DNA of 64,000 nt from Micromonospora sediminicola (GTDB lineage Bacteria > Actinomycetota > Actinomycetes > Mycobacteriales > Micromonosporaceae): contig NZ_FLRH01000003.1 of assembly GCF_900089585.1 (NCBI RefSeq), positions 1,936,501-2,000,500 on the forward strand, written 5' to 3'. The notes beneath the pieces were generated by a model. The model was not told the DNA's origin and ran no database searches. It saw nothing but the letters and a program-made list of their open reading frames with translations. A program made the translations under genes and the position numbers. How positions within the stretch are numbered: position 1 is the stretch's first letter; each line of letters starts with the position of its first letter. Shown piece after piece: positions 25,997 through 34,865 of the stretch.

Positions 25997-27007
25997 ATGG
26001 CGCGACCCATCACGCTCTTCACCGGCCAGTGGGCCGATCTTCCGTTCGACGAGGTCTGCCGACTCGCCTCCGAGTGGGGCTACGACGGCCTGGAGATCGC
26101 CTGCTGGGGCGACCACTTCGAGGTCGACAGGGCGCTCGCCGACGACTCGTACGTCGAGCGCAAGCGGGCCACGCTGGCCAAGCACAACCTCCAGGTCTTC
26201 ACCATCTCCAACCACCTGGTCGGGCAGGCCGTCTGCGACCACCCGATCGACGAGCGGCACCAGGACATCCTGCCGGCCCGGATCTGGGGCGACGGCGAGC
26301 CGGAGGGCGTGCGCCGCCGGGCCGCCGAGGAGATGAAGGACACCGCGCGGGCGGCGGCGAAGCTCGGCGTACGGACCGTCGTGGGCTTCACCGGCTCGTC
26401 GATCTGGCACACCCTGGCCATGTTCCCGCCGGTGCCGCCGGCCATGATCGAGCGCGGCTACCAGGACTTCGCCGACCGGTGGAACCCGATCCTGGACGTC
26501 TTCGACGAGGTGGGGGTGCGGTTCGCGCACGAGGTGCACCCCAGCGAGATCGCCTACGACTACTGGACCACCAAGCGCACGCTGGAGGCGATCGGTCACC
26601 GGCCGGCGTTCGGGCTCAACTGGGACCCGTCGCACTTCGTCTGGCAGGAGCTGGACCCGGTGAACTTCATCTTCGACTTCGCCGACCGGATCTACCACGT
26701 GGACTGCAAGGACGCGAAGGTCCGCACCGGGGACGGCCGGCGCGGCCGGCTCTCCTCCCACCTGCCCTGGGCCGACCTGCGGCGCGGTTGGGACTTCGTC
26801 TCCACCGGGCACGGCGACGTGCCGTGGGAGGACTGCTTCCGGGCGTTGAACGCGATCGGCTACGACGGCCCGATCTCGGTCGAGTGGGAGGACGCCGGCA
26901 TGGACCGCCTGGTCGGCGCGCCGGAGGCGCTCCAGTTCGTCCGCCGCCTCGCCTTCGACGCCCCCTCCGCCGCCTTCGACGCCGCCTTCAGCAGCACCCG
27001 CGACTAA
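25997..27007 (+). CDS. Sugar phosphate isomerase/epimerase (xylose-isomerase-like TIM barrel)
   Basis: 336 residues. It starts [39 protein letters not shown]. Metal-site candidates are [29 protein letters not shown] and [11 protein letters not shown]. This subgroup commonly accompanies Gfo/Idh and ThuA genes in keto-sugar or inositol catabolism. GGGGAGAAGG precedes ATG. A 175-nt gap separates it from the ThuA gene and contains TAGAGT at 25831-25836, a possible -10, so it may have its own promoter. It ends at a bidirectional hairpin. Confidence 0.88.
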   Translation: MARPITLFTGQWADLPFDEVCRLASEWGYDGLEIACWGDHFEVDRALADDSYVERKRATLAKHNLQVFTISNHLVGQAVCDHPIDERHQDILPARIWGDGEPEGVRRRAAEEMKDTARAAAKLGVRTVVGFTGSSIWHTLAMFPPVPPAMIERGYQDFADRWNPILDVFDEVGVRFAHEVHPSEIAYDYWTTKRTLEAIGHRPAFGLNWDPSHFVWQELDPVNFIFDFADRIYHVDCKDAKVRTGDGRRGRLSSHLPWADLRRGWDFVSTGHGDVPWEDCFRALNAIGYDGPISVEWEDAGMDRLVGAPEALQFVRRLAFDAPSAAFDAAFSSTRD

Positions 27008-27041
27008 CCTCCTCCCTCCCTCCCTCCCCTCCGGGCTCTCC

Positions 27042-27113
27042 GCGATCTTGCAGTTGCGGCCCTCCGAAAACGGGTTCATCCGACATCTCGGGGGCCGTAA
27101 CTGCAAGATCGGC
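27042..27113. terminator. Bidirectional terminator-like inverted repeat
   Basis: Arms at 27042-27061 (GCGATCTTGCAGTTGCGGCC) and 27093-27113 are complementary with one or two mismatches around a 31-nt loop. It lies exactly between convergent genes. Related arms occur at 2881 and 40262. Confidence 0.75.
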
Positions 27114-27128
27114 GGCGGAGAGAGGGGG

Positions 27129-28313
27129 TCAGCGGGCGGCGAAGGCCTGGTCGCTGACCAGGCGGGCCGCGCCGATCAGGGCGGCCCGGTCGTCCAGGTC
27201 GGACAGGACGATCGGCATGCTGCCGGTGGCCAGCGGGGTGGAGCGCCGGTAGACCACGCCCCGGATCTCGGCCAGCAGGACCGGTCCGATGCCGGGCGGC
27301 GTCCCTCCGATGATCACGATGGCCGGGTTGACGAAGCTCACCAGCCCGACCAGCACCTGCCCGAGGCGACGGGCGGCATCGCGGACCAGCGTCTGCGCCG
27401 CCGCGTCGCCCTCGGTCGCCGCCGCGGCCACGTCGGACACCGTCAGCGTGCCGGCCTCCGCGAGCCGGTCCGCCAGCGCCGTCGAGCGCCCCGCCCGCAC
27501 GGCCGTCACCGCCTCGCGCACCAGGGCGGCGTCCCCGCAGTACGCCTCGACGCAACCGGTGTTGCCGCACCCGCAGAGCGGCCCGTCCTCGGTGAGCTGG
27601 AGGTGCCCGATGTCGCCGGCCCCGCTGGCCGCGCCCCGGTAGAGCGTCCCGCCGAGCACCAGCCCGCAGCCGACGGCGTCGCCGAGCTTGACGTAGAGGA
27701 AGTCGTCGAACGGTCGGCCGGTGCCGGCGTGCCGCTCGCCCAGAGCCATCGCGTTGGCGTCGTTGTCGACGTGCACCGGGCAGCCCAGTTCGGCGGCGAG
27801 CGTGTCGCGTACCGGGAAGCGGTGCCAGCCCGGCAGGGCCGGTGGGGAGACGGGGGTGCCGTCGCGGACGGCGACCGGCGCGGGCAGCGCGACCCCGACC
27901 CCGGTCAGCCGGGCCAGCCCGGCCTCGGCCCGCAGCTTGCCGAGCAGCTCGACCGCCCGGCCGACCACCGCCTCGGGACCGACCCGGACGTCGACCGGCT
28001 CGTCGTGCCGGGCCAGCAGGTTCAGCTCGCCGTCGGTGAGCGCGACCCGCAGCCGGCCGTCGCCGACGAGCACCGCGCCGAAGCGCACCTGCGCGCCGAC
28101 CCGCAGCAGCGACGAGCGGCGGCCACCGCGGGACGCGGCCGGTCCGGCCGTCTCCACCAGGCCCAGCTCGGTCAGCCGGTCGACCTCGGCGGCGAACCGT
28201 GCCCGGGGCAGCCCCAGGACGTCGACCAGCTCGACCCGTGACCGCGGGCCGTCGTCGCGCAGCAGGCGCAGCAGGCGCGCCTGGTCCGCCGTCTCCGGTC
28301 CGACCATCGGCAT
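27129..28313 (-). CDS. ROK family transcriptional regulator (second copy)
   Basis: 394 residues, with the same plan as the ROK protein at 5921. The winged helix is followed by AGPAASRGGRRSSLLRV, VDNDANAMALGERH, LGDAVGCGLVLGG, GAGDIGHLQL and the zinc motif CGCGNTGCVE. Shared segments such as PVSPPALPGWHRFPVRD show that the two are paralogues. ATG at 28313 follows GGGGAGGTG. That ribosome-binding site can pair with an upstream complement (28319-28378). Its targets may include the neighbouring secreted-enzyme operon. Confidence 0.92.
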   Translation of the reverse strand: MPMVGPETADQARLLRLLRDDGPRSRVELVDVLGLPRARFAAEVDRLTELGLVETAGPAASRGGRRSSLLRVGAQVRFGAVLVGDGRLRVALTDGELNLLARHDEPVDVRVGPEAVVGRAVELLGKLRAEAGLARLTGVGVALPAPVAVRDGTPVSPPALPGWHRFPVRDTLAAELGCPVHVDNDANAMALGERHAGTGRPFDDFLYVKLGDAVGCGLVLGGTLYRGAASGAGDIGHLQLTEDGPLCGCGNTGCVEAYCGDAALVREAVTAVRAGRSTALADRLAEAGTLTVSDVAAAATEGDAAAQTLVRDAARRLGQVLVGLVSFVNPAIVIIGGTPPGIGPVLLAEIRGVVYRRSTPLATGSMPIVLSDLDDRAALIGAARLVSDQAFAAR

Positions 28314-28318
28314 GTGAT

Positions 28319-28378
28319 CACCTCCCCACGGAGAATGTGCCACACCCGCGTCACGGCGGCGTGACGCGTGGGGAGGTG
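28319..28378 (-). promoter_or_regulatory. Inverted repeat sequestering the ribosome-binding site of the ROK gene
   Basis: CACCTCCCCACG at 28319-28330 (sense SD strand CGTGGGGAGGTG) is a perfect complement of CGTGGGGAGGTG at 28367-28378. Between them lies an inner inverted repeat CGCGTCAC/GTGACGCG (28347-28368). In the mRNA the 12-bp stem would bury the Shine-Dalgarno sequence. As DNA it could equally be an operator. Confidence 0.65.
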
Positions 28379-28395
28379 GCGTCCGGGCACACGGG

Positions 28396-28429
28396 AGCGG
28401 GCCGGTCACCCGAAGGTGGCCGGCCCGCT
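28396..28429 (-). terminator. Hairpin after the YtxH-like gene
   Basis: 15-bp stem AGCGGGCCGGTCACC (28396-28410) with GGTGGCCGGCCCGCT (28415-28429), one G-T wobble, CGAA loop. It lies 12 nt beyond the stop of the upstream minus-strand gene. Confidence 0.85.
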
Positions 28430-28440
28430 GTCCGCGTGCG

Positions 28441-28833
28441 TCAGAGCGTGTTGCCGGTGCTGGACGGCTTGGTGCTCGTGCCGGTCGTGGTCGACCCGGT
28501 GGCGCTGGTCGAGCCCGTGCCGTTGGCGCTGCTCCGGCTGCCGACGGCGGCCGGCGTGCCGGCGAACGGCTTGTCGGCCTCGGAGAGCCCCTGCTTGCCA
28601 CCGTTGCCGGTGGCGAGCTTCTCGGCGATCTTGGTCTGTCCCAGCTTGTCCTTGCCCTCCGAGTAGAGCCGGGTGGCCTGGGCCTGCGCGACGCCGGCCG
28701 CCTCCTGGACGGTCGGGTGGTCGAGCACCTTGCGCCCGCGGACCACCAGCTCCTCGTACTTCTCCCGGCCGGCACGGGCGCCCAGGACGAAGCCCGCAGC
28801 CAGCCCGCCAAGGAACATGATCTTTCCGCGCAT
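28441..28833 (-). CDS. YtxH-like small membrane protein
   Basis: 130 residues. An N-terminal membrane helix with glycine zipper (MFLGGLAAGFVLGARAGREKYEEL) is followed by a helical middle and a Ser/Thr/Gly-rich, low-complexity tail ending SSTGNTL. The pattern fits YtxH/stress-associated single-span proteins common in actinobacteria. ATG at 28833 is preferred because AAAGGAG lies upstream. The tail looks disordered. Function unknown. Confidence 0.75.
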   Translation of the reverse strand: MRGKIMFLGGLAAGFVLGARAGREKYEELVVRGRKVLDHPTVQEAAGVAQAQATRLYSEGKDKLGQTKIAEKLATGNGGKQGLSEADKPFAGTPAAVGSRSSANGTGSTSATGSTTTGTSTKPSSTGNTL

Positions 28834-29105
28834 GGCGGCTCCTTTCGTACCTGACGCTCTGCCGATCCCCGCCGGTACCCGGCGGAAGCGACCCACTCGC
28901 GCCTACATCCTCTGTCGGTGCCTTAACTACCCATCCTGCTCCGCGCTCATACCTCCCTGTGCCGAGATGGCGATTTGTCCCGTAAACCGCCCTCGGTCCA
29001 CCGGTCCGGCCGGGTCCGGTAACCCCCTGGCGCACTACCGGCGGATGTCCTGTACTCTTGTCCCCGTCGCACGGCGCGGAGAGATCCGGGCCGGACGGTG
29101 TTCGG

Positions 29106-29178
29106 TCCCCTGTAGCTCAATTGGCAGAGCAGCCGGCTGTTAACCGGCAGGTTATTGGTTCGAGTCCAATCGGGGGAG
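29106..29178 (+). tRNA. tRNA-Asn (GTT)
   Basis: 73 nt. Acceptor stem TCCCCTG pairs with CGGGGGA. The D-arm GCTC..GAGC, anticodon loop CTGTTAA with GTT at 29139-29141, and T-arm TTGGTTCGAGTCCAA are all intact. CCA is not encoded. TGTACT at 29050-29055 could be its -10. Confidence 0.97.
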
Positions 29179-29347
29179 CTTCGCTCCACGTCACGCCCGT
29201 CGGCCCACGCCGGCGGGCGTTCTCCGTTTCCGGGCCCGGGTAGCCGCCCGATTTCCGCCCGCGCGCGACACGTCGGCCGGCAGGATGGTCGATGTCGACC
29301 TAGACTCCCGCTGCGTCGATTGTTGCGTCGATTCAAGGGTGGTGGAG

Positions 29348-31483
29348 ATGGCCGCAGGACGCAGCCGCTGGACCGCGACGCTGGTCGCGGTGGCGGTGGT
29401 GCTCGGCTGGCTGGTGGTCGGTGGCATCGCCGGCCCCTACTCCGGGAAGCTCGGCGAGGTCGCCACCAACGACAACGCCTCCTTCCTCCCCGCCGACGCC
29501 GAGGCCACCCGGGCGCAGGACCTGGCCGCCGGCTTCGTCGACCGGGAGAGCACCCCCGCGCTGGTGGTCTACGAGCGCACCGGCGGCATCACCCCCGCCG
29601 ACCAGCAGCGGATCCAGGCCGACGCGGCGCGCTTCGCCCAGGTGCCGGGCGTCATCGGTCCGCTGCCGCCGCCGATCGTCAGCCAGGACAAGCAGGCCGC
29701 CCAGGTGATCGTCCCGATCGACAGCGCCGAGGGCGAACAGATCCGCACCGTCGTCGACGAGCTGCGGAACATCGCCGGCCCGGACCGGGACGGGCTCACC
29801 GTCGACGTGGCCGGCCCGGCCGGCCTGCTCGGCGACCTGATCGAGGTGTTCAGCGCGATCGACGGGCCGCTGCTGCTCGTCACCCTGGTCGTGGTGCTGA
29901 TCATCCTGCTGATCGTCTACCGCAGCCCGGTGCTCTGGATCTTTCCGTTGCTGGCCGCGGGGATGTCGTACTCGCTGGCCGCCGTCGTCGTCTACGTCCT
30001 GGCGGACAACGACGTGGTCAAACTCAACGGGCAGGCGCAGGGCATCCTCACCGTGCTCGTCTTCGGCGCCGGCACCGACTACGCGCTGCTGCTGATCGCC
30101 CGCTACCGCGAGGAACTGCACCGGCACGAGCGCCCCTGGGACGCCATGAAGGCCGCCTGGAAGGGCGCCGCCCCGGCCATCATCGCCTCCGGCGCCACCG
30201 TCATCGTCAGCCTGCTCTGCCTGCTGCTGTCCAGCCTGAACTCCAACCGGGCGCTCGGCCCGGTCAGCGCCGTCGGCATCGCCGCGACACTGCTCGTCAT
30301 GCTCACGTTCCTGCCCGCCCTGCTGGTGCTCGGCGGGCGGTGGGCGTTCTGGCCCCGGCGACCCCGGCACGACGACGCGGACCCCCGCACCGAGCACGGC
30401 ATCTGGGGACGGATCGCCGGCTTCGTGGCGCGCCGCGCGCGTACCGTCTGGGTCGTCACCGCCGTGGTGCTGGCCGCCCTCGCGATCGGGGTGACCCAGC
30501 TCGGCGCCACCACGCTCGGCCAGTCCCAGCTGTTCACCCAGCGCACCGACTCGGTGGCCGGCCAGGAGGTGATCGACAGGCACTTCCCGGCCGGCACCGG
30601 CAGCCCGGCCACCGTCTTCACCGCGCAGGCCGCCGCCCAGCGGGTCGCCCAGGTGGCGCAGGGCGTCAGGGGCGTCGCCTCGGTCGCGCCGCTCGGGCAG
30701 CGCGGCGAGAACGCCCCGCCCGAGGAGAACGCCCCCCCGAAGGTCGTCGACGGTCGGGTGCAGCTCAACGTCACGCTCGCCGACCCGCCGGACAGCAACG
30801 GCGCCGAACAGACCATCCGCGACCTGCGCGAGGCGGTCCACGCGGTGCCCGGCGCGGACGCCGTGGTCGGCGGCTTCACCGCGATCAACGTGGACACCGC
30901 CGACGCCTCCGTCCGCGACCGCAACGTGATCATCCCGGTGGTGCTGCTCGTCATCGCGGTCATCCTGGCGCTGCTGCTGCGCGCCCTGGTCGCCCCGGTG
31001 CTGCTGATCGCCACCGTGGTGCTGTCGTTCCTGGCCACGCTCGGCCTCTGCGCCCTGCTCTTCCGGTACGTCTTCGACTTCCCCGGCGTGGACCAGTCGT
31101 TCCCGCTGTTCGCGTTCGTCTTCCTGGTCGCGCTCGGCATCGACTACAACATCTTCCTGATGAGCCGGGTCCGCGAGGAGTCGGTCCGGCGCGGCACCCG
31201 GGCCGGCGTGCTGGCCGGCCTCGCGGTCACCGGCGGCGTCATCACCTCCGCCGGCATCGTGCTCGCCGCCACGTTCTCCGCGCTCGCCGTCCTCCCGCTG
31301 GTGGTGCTGGTCGAGCTGGGCGTGGCGGTCGCCGTCGGGGTGCTGCTGGACACCATCGTGGTCCGCTCGCTGCTGGTGCCCGCGCTCGCGTACGACATCG
31401 GGCCGAAGGTCTGGTGGCCGAGCCGATTGTCCCGCTCGCACCGCGAGGGCGACCGGGCCGGGGCGGGGGTGGACCGTGCCTGA
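29348..31483 (+). CDS. MMPL family RND transporter
   Basis: 711-residue transporter with two repeats of one membrane segment, an external domain and about five further membrane segments. Motifs include FGAGTDYALLLIARYREE in the first half and VALGIDYNIFLMSRVREE in the second, the proton-relay regions of the MMPL family, which export lipids, glycolipids or drugs. ATG at 29348 follows GGTGGTGGAG, and an earlier in-frame start at 29285 is less convincing. It overlaps the FAD oxidoreductase by 8 nt, so the two may act on one lipid-type product. Confidence 0.93.
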   Translation: MAAGRSRWTATLVAVAVVLGWLVVGGIAGPYSGKLGEVATNDNASFLPADAEATRAQDLAAGFVDRESTPALVVYERTGGITPADQQRIQADAARFAQVPGVIGPLPPPIVSQDKQAAQVIVPIDSAEGEQIRTVVDELRNIAGPDRDGLTVDVAGPAGLLGDLIEVFSAIDGPLLLVTLVVVLIILLIVYRSPVLWIFPLLAAGMSYSLAAVVVYVLADNDVVKLNGQAQGILTVLVFGAGTDYALLLIARYREELHRHERPWDAMKAAWKGAAPAIIASGATVIVSLLCLLLSSLNSNRALGPVSAVGIAATLLVMLTFLPALLVLGGRWAFWPRRPRHDDADPRTEHGIWGRIAGFVARRARTVWVVTAVVLAALAIGVTQLGATTLGQSQLFTQRTDSVAGQEVIDRHFPAGTGSPATVFTAQAAAQRVAQVAQGVRGVASVAPLGQRGENAPPEENAPPKVVDGRVQLNVTLADPPDSNGAEQTIRDLREAVHAVPGADAVVGGFTAINVDTADASVRDRNVIIPVVLLVIAVILALLLRALVAPVLLIATVVLSFLATLGLCALLFRYVFDFPGVDQSFPLFAFVFLVALGIDYNIFLMSRVREESVRRGTRAGVLAGLAVTGGVITSAGIVLAATFSALAVLPLVVLVELGVAVAVGVLLDTIVVRSLLVPALAYDIGPKVWWPSRLSRSHREGDRAGAGVDRA

Positions 31484-32708
31484 CACCGACGTGGTGATCG
31501 TCGGCGGCGGCCTGGCCGGTCTCGCCGCCGCCCGCCGGCTGCACCGCGCCGGCGTGCCCTGGCGGCTGCTGGAGAGCGCCGACCGTCTCGGCGGGCGGGT
31601 CGCCACCGACGAGGTCGACGGCTTCCTGCTGGACCGGGGATTCCAGGTGCTCAACACCGCCTACCCCCGGCTCGGCGGCCTCGTCGACCTGGACACGCTC
31701 AACCTGGGCTGGTTCACCTCCGGGGTGCTGGTACGCCGCGGCGACCGGCTGGAACGACTGGTCAACCCGCTGCGCGAGCCGACCGGCGCGCCCGGCGCGC
31801 TCACCGCCGGCGTCGGCTCGCTGCGCGACCGGCTGCGCCTGGCCGCGCTCGCCGCCGGCTGCGCCGGCCTCCCGGTCGGGCGGCTGCTCACCGCGCCCGA
31901 GACCAGCACCGAGGCGGCGCTGCGCCGGGCCGGCCTCTCCGACGCGATCATCGAGGAACTGCTCCGGCCGTTCCTCTCCGGCGTCCTGCTCGACCGCGAG
32001 CTGGCCACCTCCAGCCACGTCTTCGCGGTCATCCTGCGGTCCTTCGCCCGCGGCCGGCTCGGGCTGCCCGCGCGCGGGATGGGCGCGCTGCCCCACGCCG
32101 TCGCCGCCCCGCTGCCCGCCGAGCTGATCGCGCTGCGTACCCCGGTCACCGCTGTCGCGCCCGGCCGGGTCCGCACCGAGGCCGGTCAGATCACCTGCCG
32201 CGCCGTCGTGGTCGCCGCCGACCCGCCGGCGGCGGCCACGCTGCTGCCCACGATCAGTCGGGTACGCATGCACGCGTACACCACCTACTACCACCGCGCC
32301 GACACGCCGCCGCTGGACGAGCCGATCCTGCTGCTCGACGGCGACCGGCGGGAGATGATCGCCAACACGGTGGTGCTCAGCAACGCCGCACCCACCTACG
32401 CACCGGCCAACCAGCACCTGGTCGCCACGTCGGTGGTCGGCCCGCAGCCCCCGTCCGAGCGGGTGATCCGGACCGAGCTGGAACGCCTCTACGGCCGCTC
32501 CACCGCGGACTGGACCCACCTCACCACCGTCGCGGTGCCCGACGCGCTGCCGGCCGCCCCGCCGCCGCAGGGCCGACTGCGCAAACCGGTCGCGCTCGGC
32601 GACGGGCTCTACGTGGCCGGCGACCACCGGGACAGCCCGTCCATCCAGGGCGCACTGGCCAGCGGTTGGCGTACCGCCGGGGCGGTGCTGGAGGAGTTGC
32701 GGCGCTGA
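31476..32708 (+). CDS. FAD-dependent amine-oxidase/phytoene-desaturase-like oxidoreductase
   Basis: 410 residues. The N-terminus VVIVGGGLAGLAAARRL is a dinucleotide-binding fold, followed by LESADRLGGRVATDEVDGFLLDRGFQVLN, as in flavin desaturases and protoporphyrinogen-oxidase-like proteins. The C-terminus GLYVAGDHRDSPSIQGALASGW is the second FAD motif. The GTG start lies inside the MMPL gene, so the two are coupled. Substrate unknown. Confidence 0.88.
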   Translation: MPDTDVVIVGGGLAGLAAARRLHRAGVPWRLLESADRLGGRVATDEVDGFLLDRGFQVLNTAYPRLGGLVDLDTLNLGWFTSGVLVRRGDRLERLVNPLREPTGAPGALTAGVGSLRDRLRLAALAAGCAGLPVGRLLTAPETSTEAALRRAGLSDAIIEELLRPFLSGVLLDRELATSSHVFAVILRSFARGRLGLPARGMGALPHAVAAPLPAELIALRTPVTAVAPGRVRTEAGQITCRAVVVAADPPAAATLLPTISRVRMHAYTTYYHRADTPPLDEPILLLDGDRREMIANTVVLSNAAPTYAPANQHLVATSVVGPQPPSERVIRTELERLYGRSTADWTHLTTVAVPDALPAAPPPQGRLRKPVALGDGLYVAGDHRDSPSIQGALASGWRTAGAVLEELRR

Positions 32709-32828
32709 GCCGACGTGTCGCTGCGCGCTGTTATTCTCGCGTTGCCCATCGTGGGCGTCGCGATCGCGGCGTCGTCGGGGCGGTGGTGCCCGGAGATCGA
32801 TCGGCGGGTTACGATCCGGCGCGGTGAC

Positions 32829-32905
32829 GGGGCGGTAGCTCAGCCGGTTAGAGCAGGGGACTCATAATCCCTCGGTCGCGGGTTCGAACCCCGCCCGCCC
32901 CACCA
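32829..32905 (+). tRNA. tRNA with CAT anticodon (elongator Met or Ile2)
   Basis: GGGGCGG/CCGCCCC acceptor stem, anticodon loop CTCATAA with CAT at 32863-32865, T-arm GCGGGTTCGAACCCCGC, and an encoded CCA at 32903-32905. It lacks initiator features (the first pair is G-C). Whether it is Met or lysidine-modified Ile2 cannot be settled by eye; the GGTCGC variable region slightly favours Ile2. TACGAT at 32810-32815 may be its -10. Confidence 0.93.
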
Positions 32906-33002
32906 GCCGCTTTCCCTTTTCAGTCATGCTGACGGTGACCCCAACCGATGCCTCCGGCGGAGATCTTCGACAGGGCTGTAGCTGAGGCAGAGGAGCGGTG
33001 GC

Positions 33003-33242
33003 GTGGCGGACGAGGCGTTCCCCAGCGATCTTTCCGGCCACTTCTGGGCAACGCTCGAACGTCGGCCCGAACTCGATCGATGGCGCTTCGAGATCCTCGA
33101 CTATCAGAACAACGTCCTGCTCAGTGGCCTGGCCTGCAACGAGCGGCAGGCCGCGGCCATCGTCAACGCCTGGGACCAGGTGATCGCATCGTCGCCCGAC
33201 GAGGAGGACCCCAGCATGGATCGGCCCGATGAGTCGGCATGA
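33003..33242 (+). CDS. Small hypothetical protein
   Basis: 79 residues with a natural-looking composition: WATLERRPELDRWRFEILDYQNNVLLSGLACNERQAAAIVNAWDQV. GTG start after GAGGAG. I do not recognise the family. The strand-helix pattern suggests a small alpha/beta domain. It sits just downstream of the CAT-anticodon tRNA, in slightly lower-GC sequence than its neighbours. Confidence 0.55.
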   Translation: MADEAFPSDLSGHFWATLERRPELDRWRFEILDYQNNVLLSGLACNERQAAAIVNAWDQVIASSPDEEDPSMDRPDESA

Positions 33243-33384
33243 TCGTGTGCCAATGGTCGAATTCCCCGCCCAGCGGGCTGCCCGACACCAGGGCCGTCCA
33301 ACGACCCTGTGGGCTTCCGCCGCCCATCTTGACCAGGCGACCAGGCTGTGGCCCCCGAGGTGGGCCAGCAACTCCGCCGGGCGC

Positions 33385-33960
33385 TCACCCACTGCCGCAT
33401 CCGACGGCTATGTCCAGCACCGACAGGCGTCCCGCCCGGAACGCCGTCACCTGCTCGGCGTTCAGCGGGTAGTACGACAGGGGTGGATCACTCGTCGTCC
33501 AGCGGTCGACGTGCACGAAACACCCGTGCCACTGACCGCGACCCACCGCCGCGACATCGATGGAGTCGGGGTTGCTCGGCGCGGCGCTGAGGACGAGCCC
33601 CGGCCCGGACACGCGGGCAAGGATGTCGTGGTCGGGAGGCCCGACGAAGATCGCGACCGCGGCGCGTTCGTCGGCGGGGGCCGAGCCGGGGTCGAGGTAG
33701 TGGTGGACCCGCTCGTATCCGCGCACGTCGACCTGGGACAGATACCGTTGAGCGGATGTCTGCGCCGGGCCCGTCAGCCTGAGCACGCTGAAGCAGCAAG
33801 CGGCAGCCGCGACGATCGACAGCAACCACAGGCGTCGGCGTCTCGACCACGCCGGAGCGCGCCGGTCAACGGCGTCAACGGATCCCGGCACGACGACACA
33901 ATAGGCCTCACCGGCGATGTGGGCGGGCCGCTGGAGTTGAGTCGTCGGTGGAGCGGACAT
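33385..33960 (-). CDS. Hypothetical single-span membrane protein
   Basis: 191 residues. A cytoplasmic N-terminus is followed by one membrane segment RLWLLSIVAAAACCFSVLRL (about 41-60) and an external domain with DVRGYERVHHYLDPGSAPADERAAVAIFVGPP. It looks like a genuine coding frame but no family is recognised. It overlaps the upstream membrane-protein gene by 53 nt, which suggests a coupled pair or a later true start. Confidence 0.6.
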   Translation of the reverse strand: MSAPPTTQLQRPAHIAGEAYCVVVPGSVDAVDRRAPAWSRRRRLWLLSIVAAAACCFSVLRLTGPAQTSAQRYLSQVDVRGYERVHHYLDPGSAPADERAAVAIFVGPPDHDILARVSGPGLVLSAAPSNPDSIDVAAVGRGQWHGCFVHVDRWTTSDPPLSYYPLNAEQVTAFRAGRLSVLDIAVGCGSG

Positions 33961-34240
33961 GCTTCCGCCACCGGCGGTGGCGCCGTGCGGCGACGACGAC
34001 AGCCACCGCGACGAGAAGCGCGGTGGCGCCCTTCCAACCCCGCTCGAACGACGACCTGTCGTCGCCGAACGCCGCGTCACCGGCGGTCATGAGCCACAGC
34101 CCGACCCACGCCCACTGCCAGCCGTGCGGCCGGGAGAACCTGTCGGGTGGCTCGGATGTGGCGACGAACACCGCTGCTACGGCGCCGCCGACGACGATCA
34201 GCGGTATTCCGATGCGCCCGACGACGTCCCACAGCGACAC
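33908..34240 (-). CDS. Small hypothetical membrane protein
   Basis: 110 residues, three hydrophobic segments (IGIPLIVVGGAVAAVFVAT, WQWAWVGLWLMTAGDAAFG, ATALLVAVAVVVAARR) and an Arg-rich tail. GTG start with no evident ribosome-binding site. Unknown function, placed upstream of another membrane protein on the same strand. Confidence 0.55.
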   Translation of the reverse strand: MSLWDVVGRIGIPLIVVGGAVAAVFVATSEPPDRFSRPHGWQWAWVGLWLMTAGDAAFGDDRSSFERGWKGATALLVAVAVVVAARRHRRWRKHVRSTDDSTPAARPHRR

Positions 34241-34283
34241 GAGCCGATGATGGCATCCCGTCGGGACAGAACCGGCGTCATGG

Positions 34284-34865
34284 TCAGCGAGTCGACTGCC
34301 GCATGACCCAGGTCGGCACGGGTTCCGCGAAGCGGTGCGCCACCTCCCAGCCGGCGCGCCGGTAGACCTCGACGTTGTCGGGGTTGCTCGTCTCCAGGAC
34401 CGCCGGCAGGCCGTCGGCGGCGGCCCGGTTCAGCCCCACCCGCATGAGGGCGTGGCCCCACCCGTGGCCGGCGTGGTCCGGGTGCGTGCCCAACACCCCG
34501 AGATACCAGAAGGGGGCGGCGGGCAGTGCGGCGTGGACCGCCCGGTCGTACGCGCGGACCCGCCGCAGCACGTCGGCGGGAAGTCGGTCGGCGAGGTCGT
34601 CGTCCGGCGCGTTGCCCTCGCCGGCGGGTGGTTCCCAGATGGCGACCGACGCGCCGCGCTCGACCGTCCAGATCGTTCCCTTGGGCAGCCGCTTGTCGAA
34701 GAGGTGCCCGAAGAAGGCGCCGGCGTAGGGCGCGTAGGTCGCGTCGTCGGGGAACAGGAACCGCAGGACGGGGTCCTTGGTGAACGCGGCGACCAGCGAG
34801 GCGACGACCCGGCCCCGGTCCTCCGCCGTGGCGACGGTGATCTCAGGTGCTGTCACAGTGAACAT
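34284..34865 (-). CDS. GNAT family N-acetyltransferase
   Basis: 193 residues. The GNAT core is clear in the C-terminal half: FWYLGVLGTHPDHAGHGWGHALM (acetyl-CoA binding), then LPAVLETSNPDNVEVYRRAGWEV. The N-terminal AFTKDPVLRFLFPDD is typical of small-molecule acetyltransferases of this subgroup. ATG at 34865 lies within the end of the upstream gene, and GTG at 34856 is an alternative. The acceptor is unknown. Confidence 0.85.
   Translation of the reverse strand: MFTVTAPEITVATAEDRGRVVASLVAAFTKDPVLRFLFPDDATYAPYAGAFFGHLFDKRLPKGTIWTVERGASVAIWEPPAGEGNAPDDDLADRLPADVLRRVRAYDRAVHAALPAAPFWYLGVLGTHPDHAGHGWGHALMRVGLNRAAADGLPAVLETSNPDNVEVYRRAGWEVAHRFAEPVPTWVMRQSTR

Noticed and set aside
28947..29336. 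Reverse-strand open frame containing TRTNNLPVNSRLLCQLSYRG
   Set aside because: This peptide is the antisense reading of the tRNA-Asn gene, not a real protein.
32829..33242. Possible integration site at the 3' end of the CAT-anticodon tRNA
   Set aside because: No integrase gene and no repeated tRNA 3' fragment was found downstream; only small hypothetical genes follow.
32862..33392. Reverse-strand open frame ending in LVGRAGFEPATEGL
   Set aside because: Its C-terminus is the antisense translation of the CAT-anticodon tRNA, a well-known annotation artefact.
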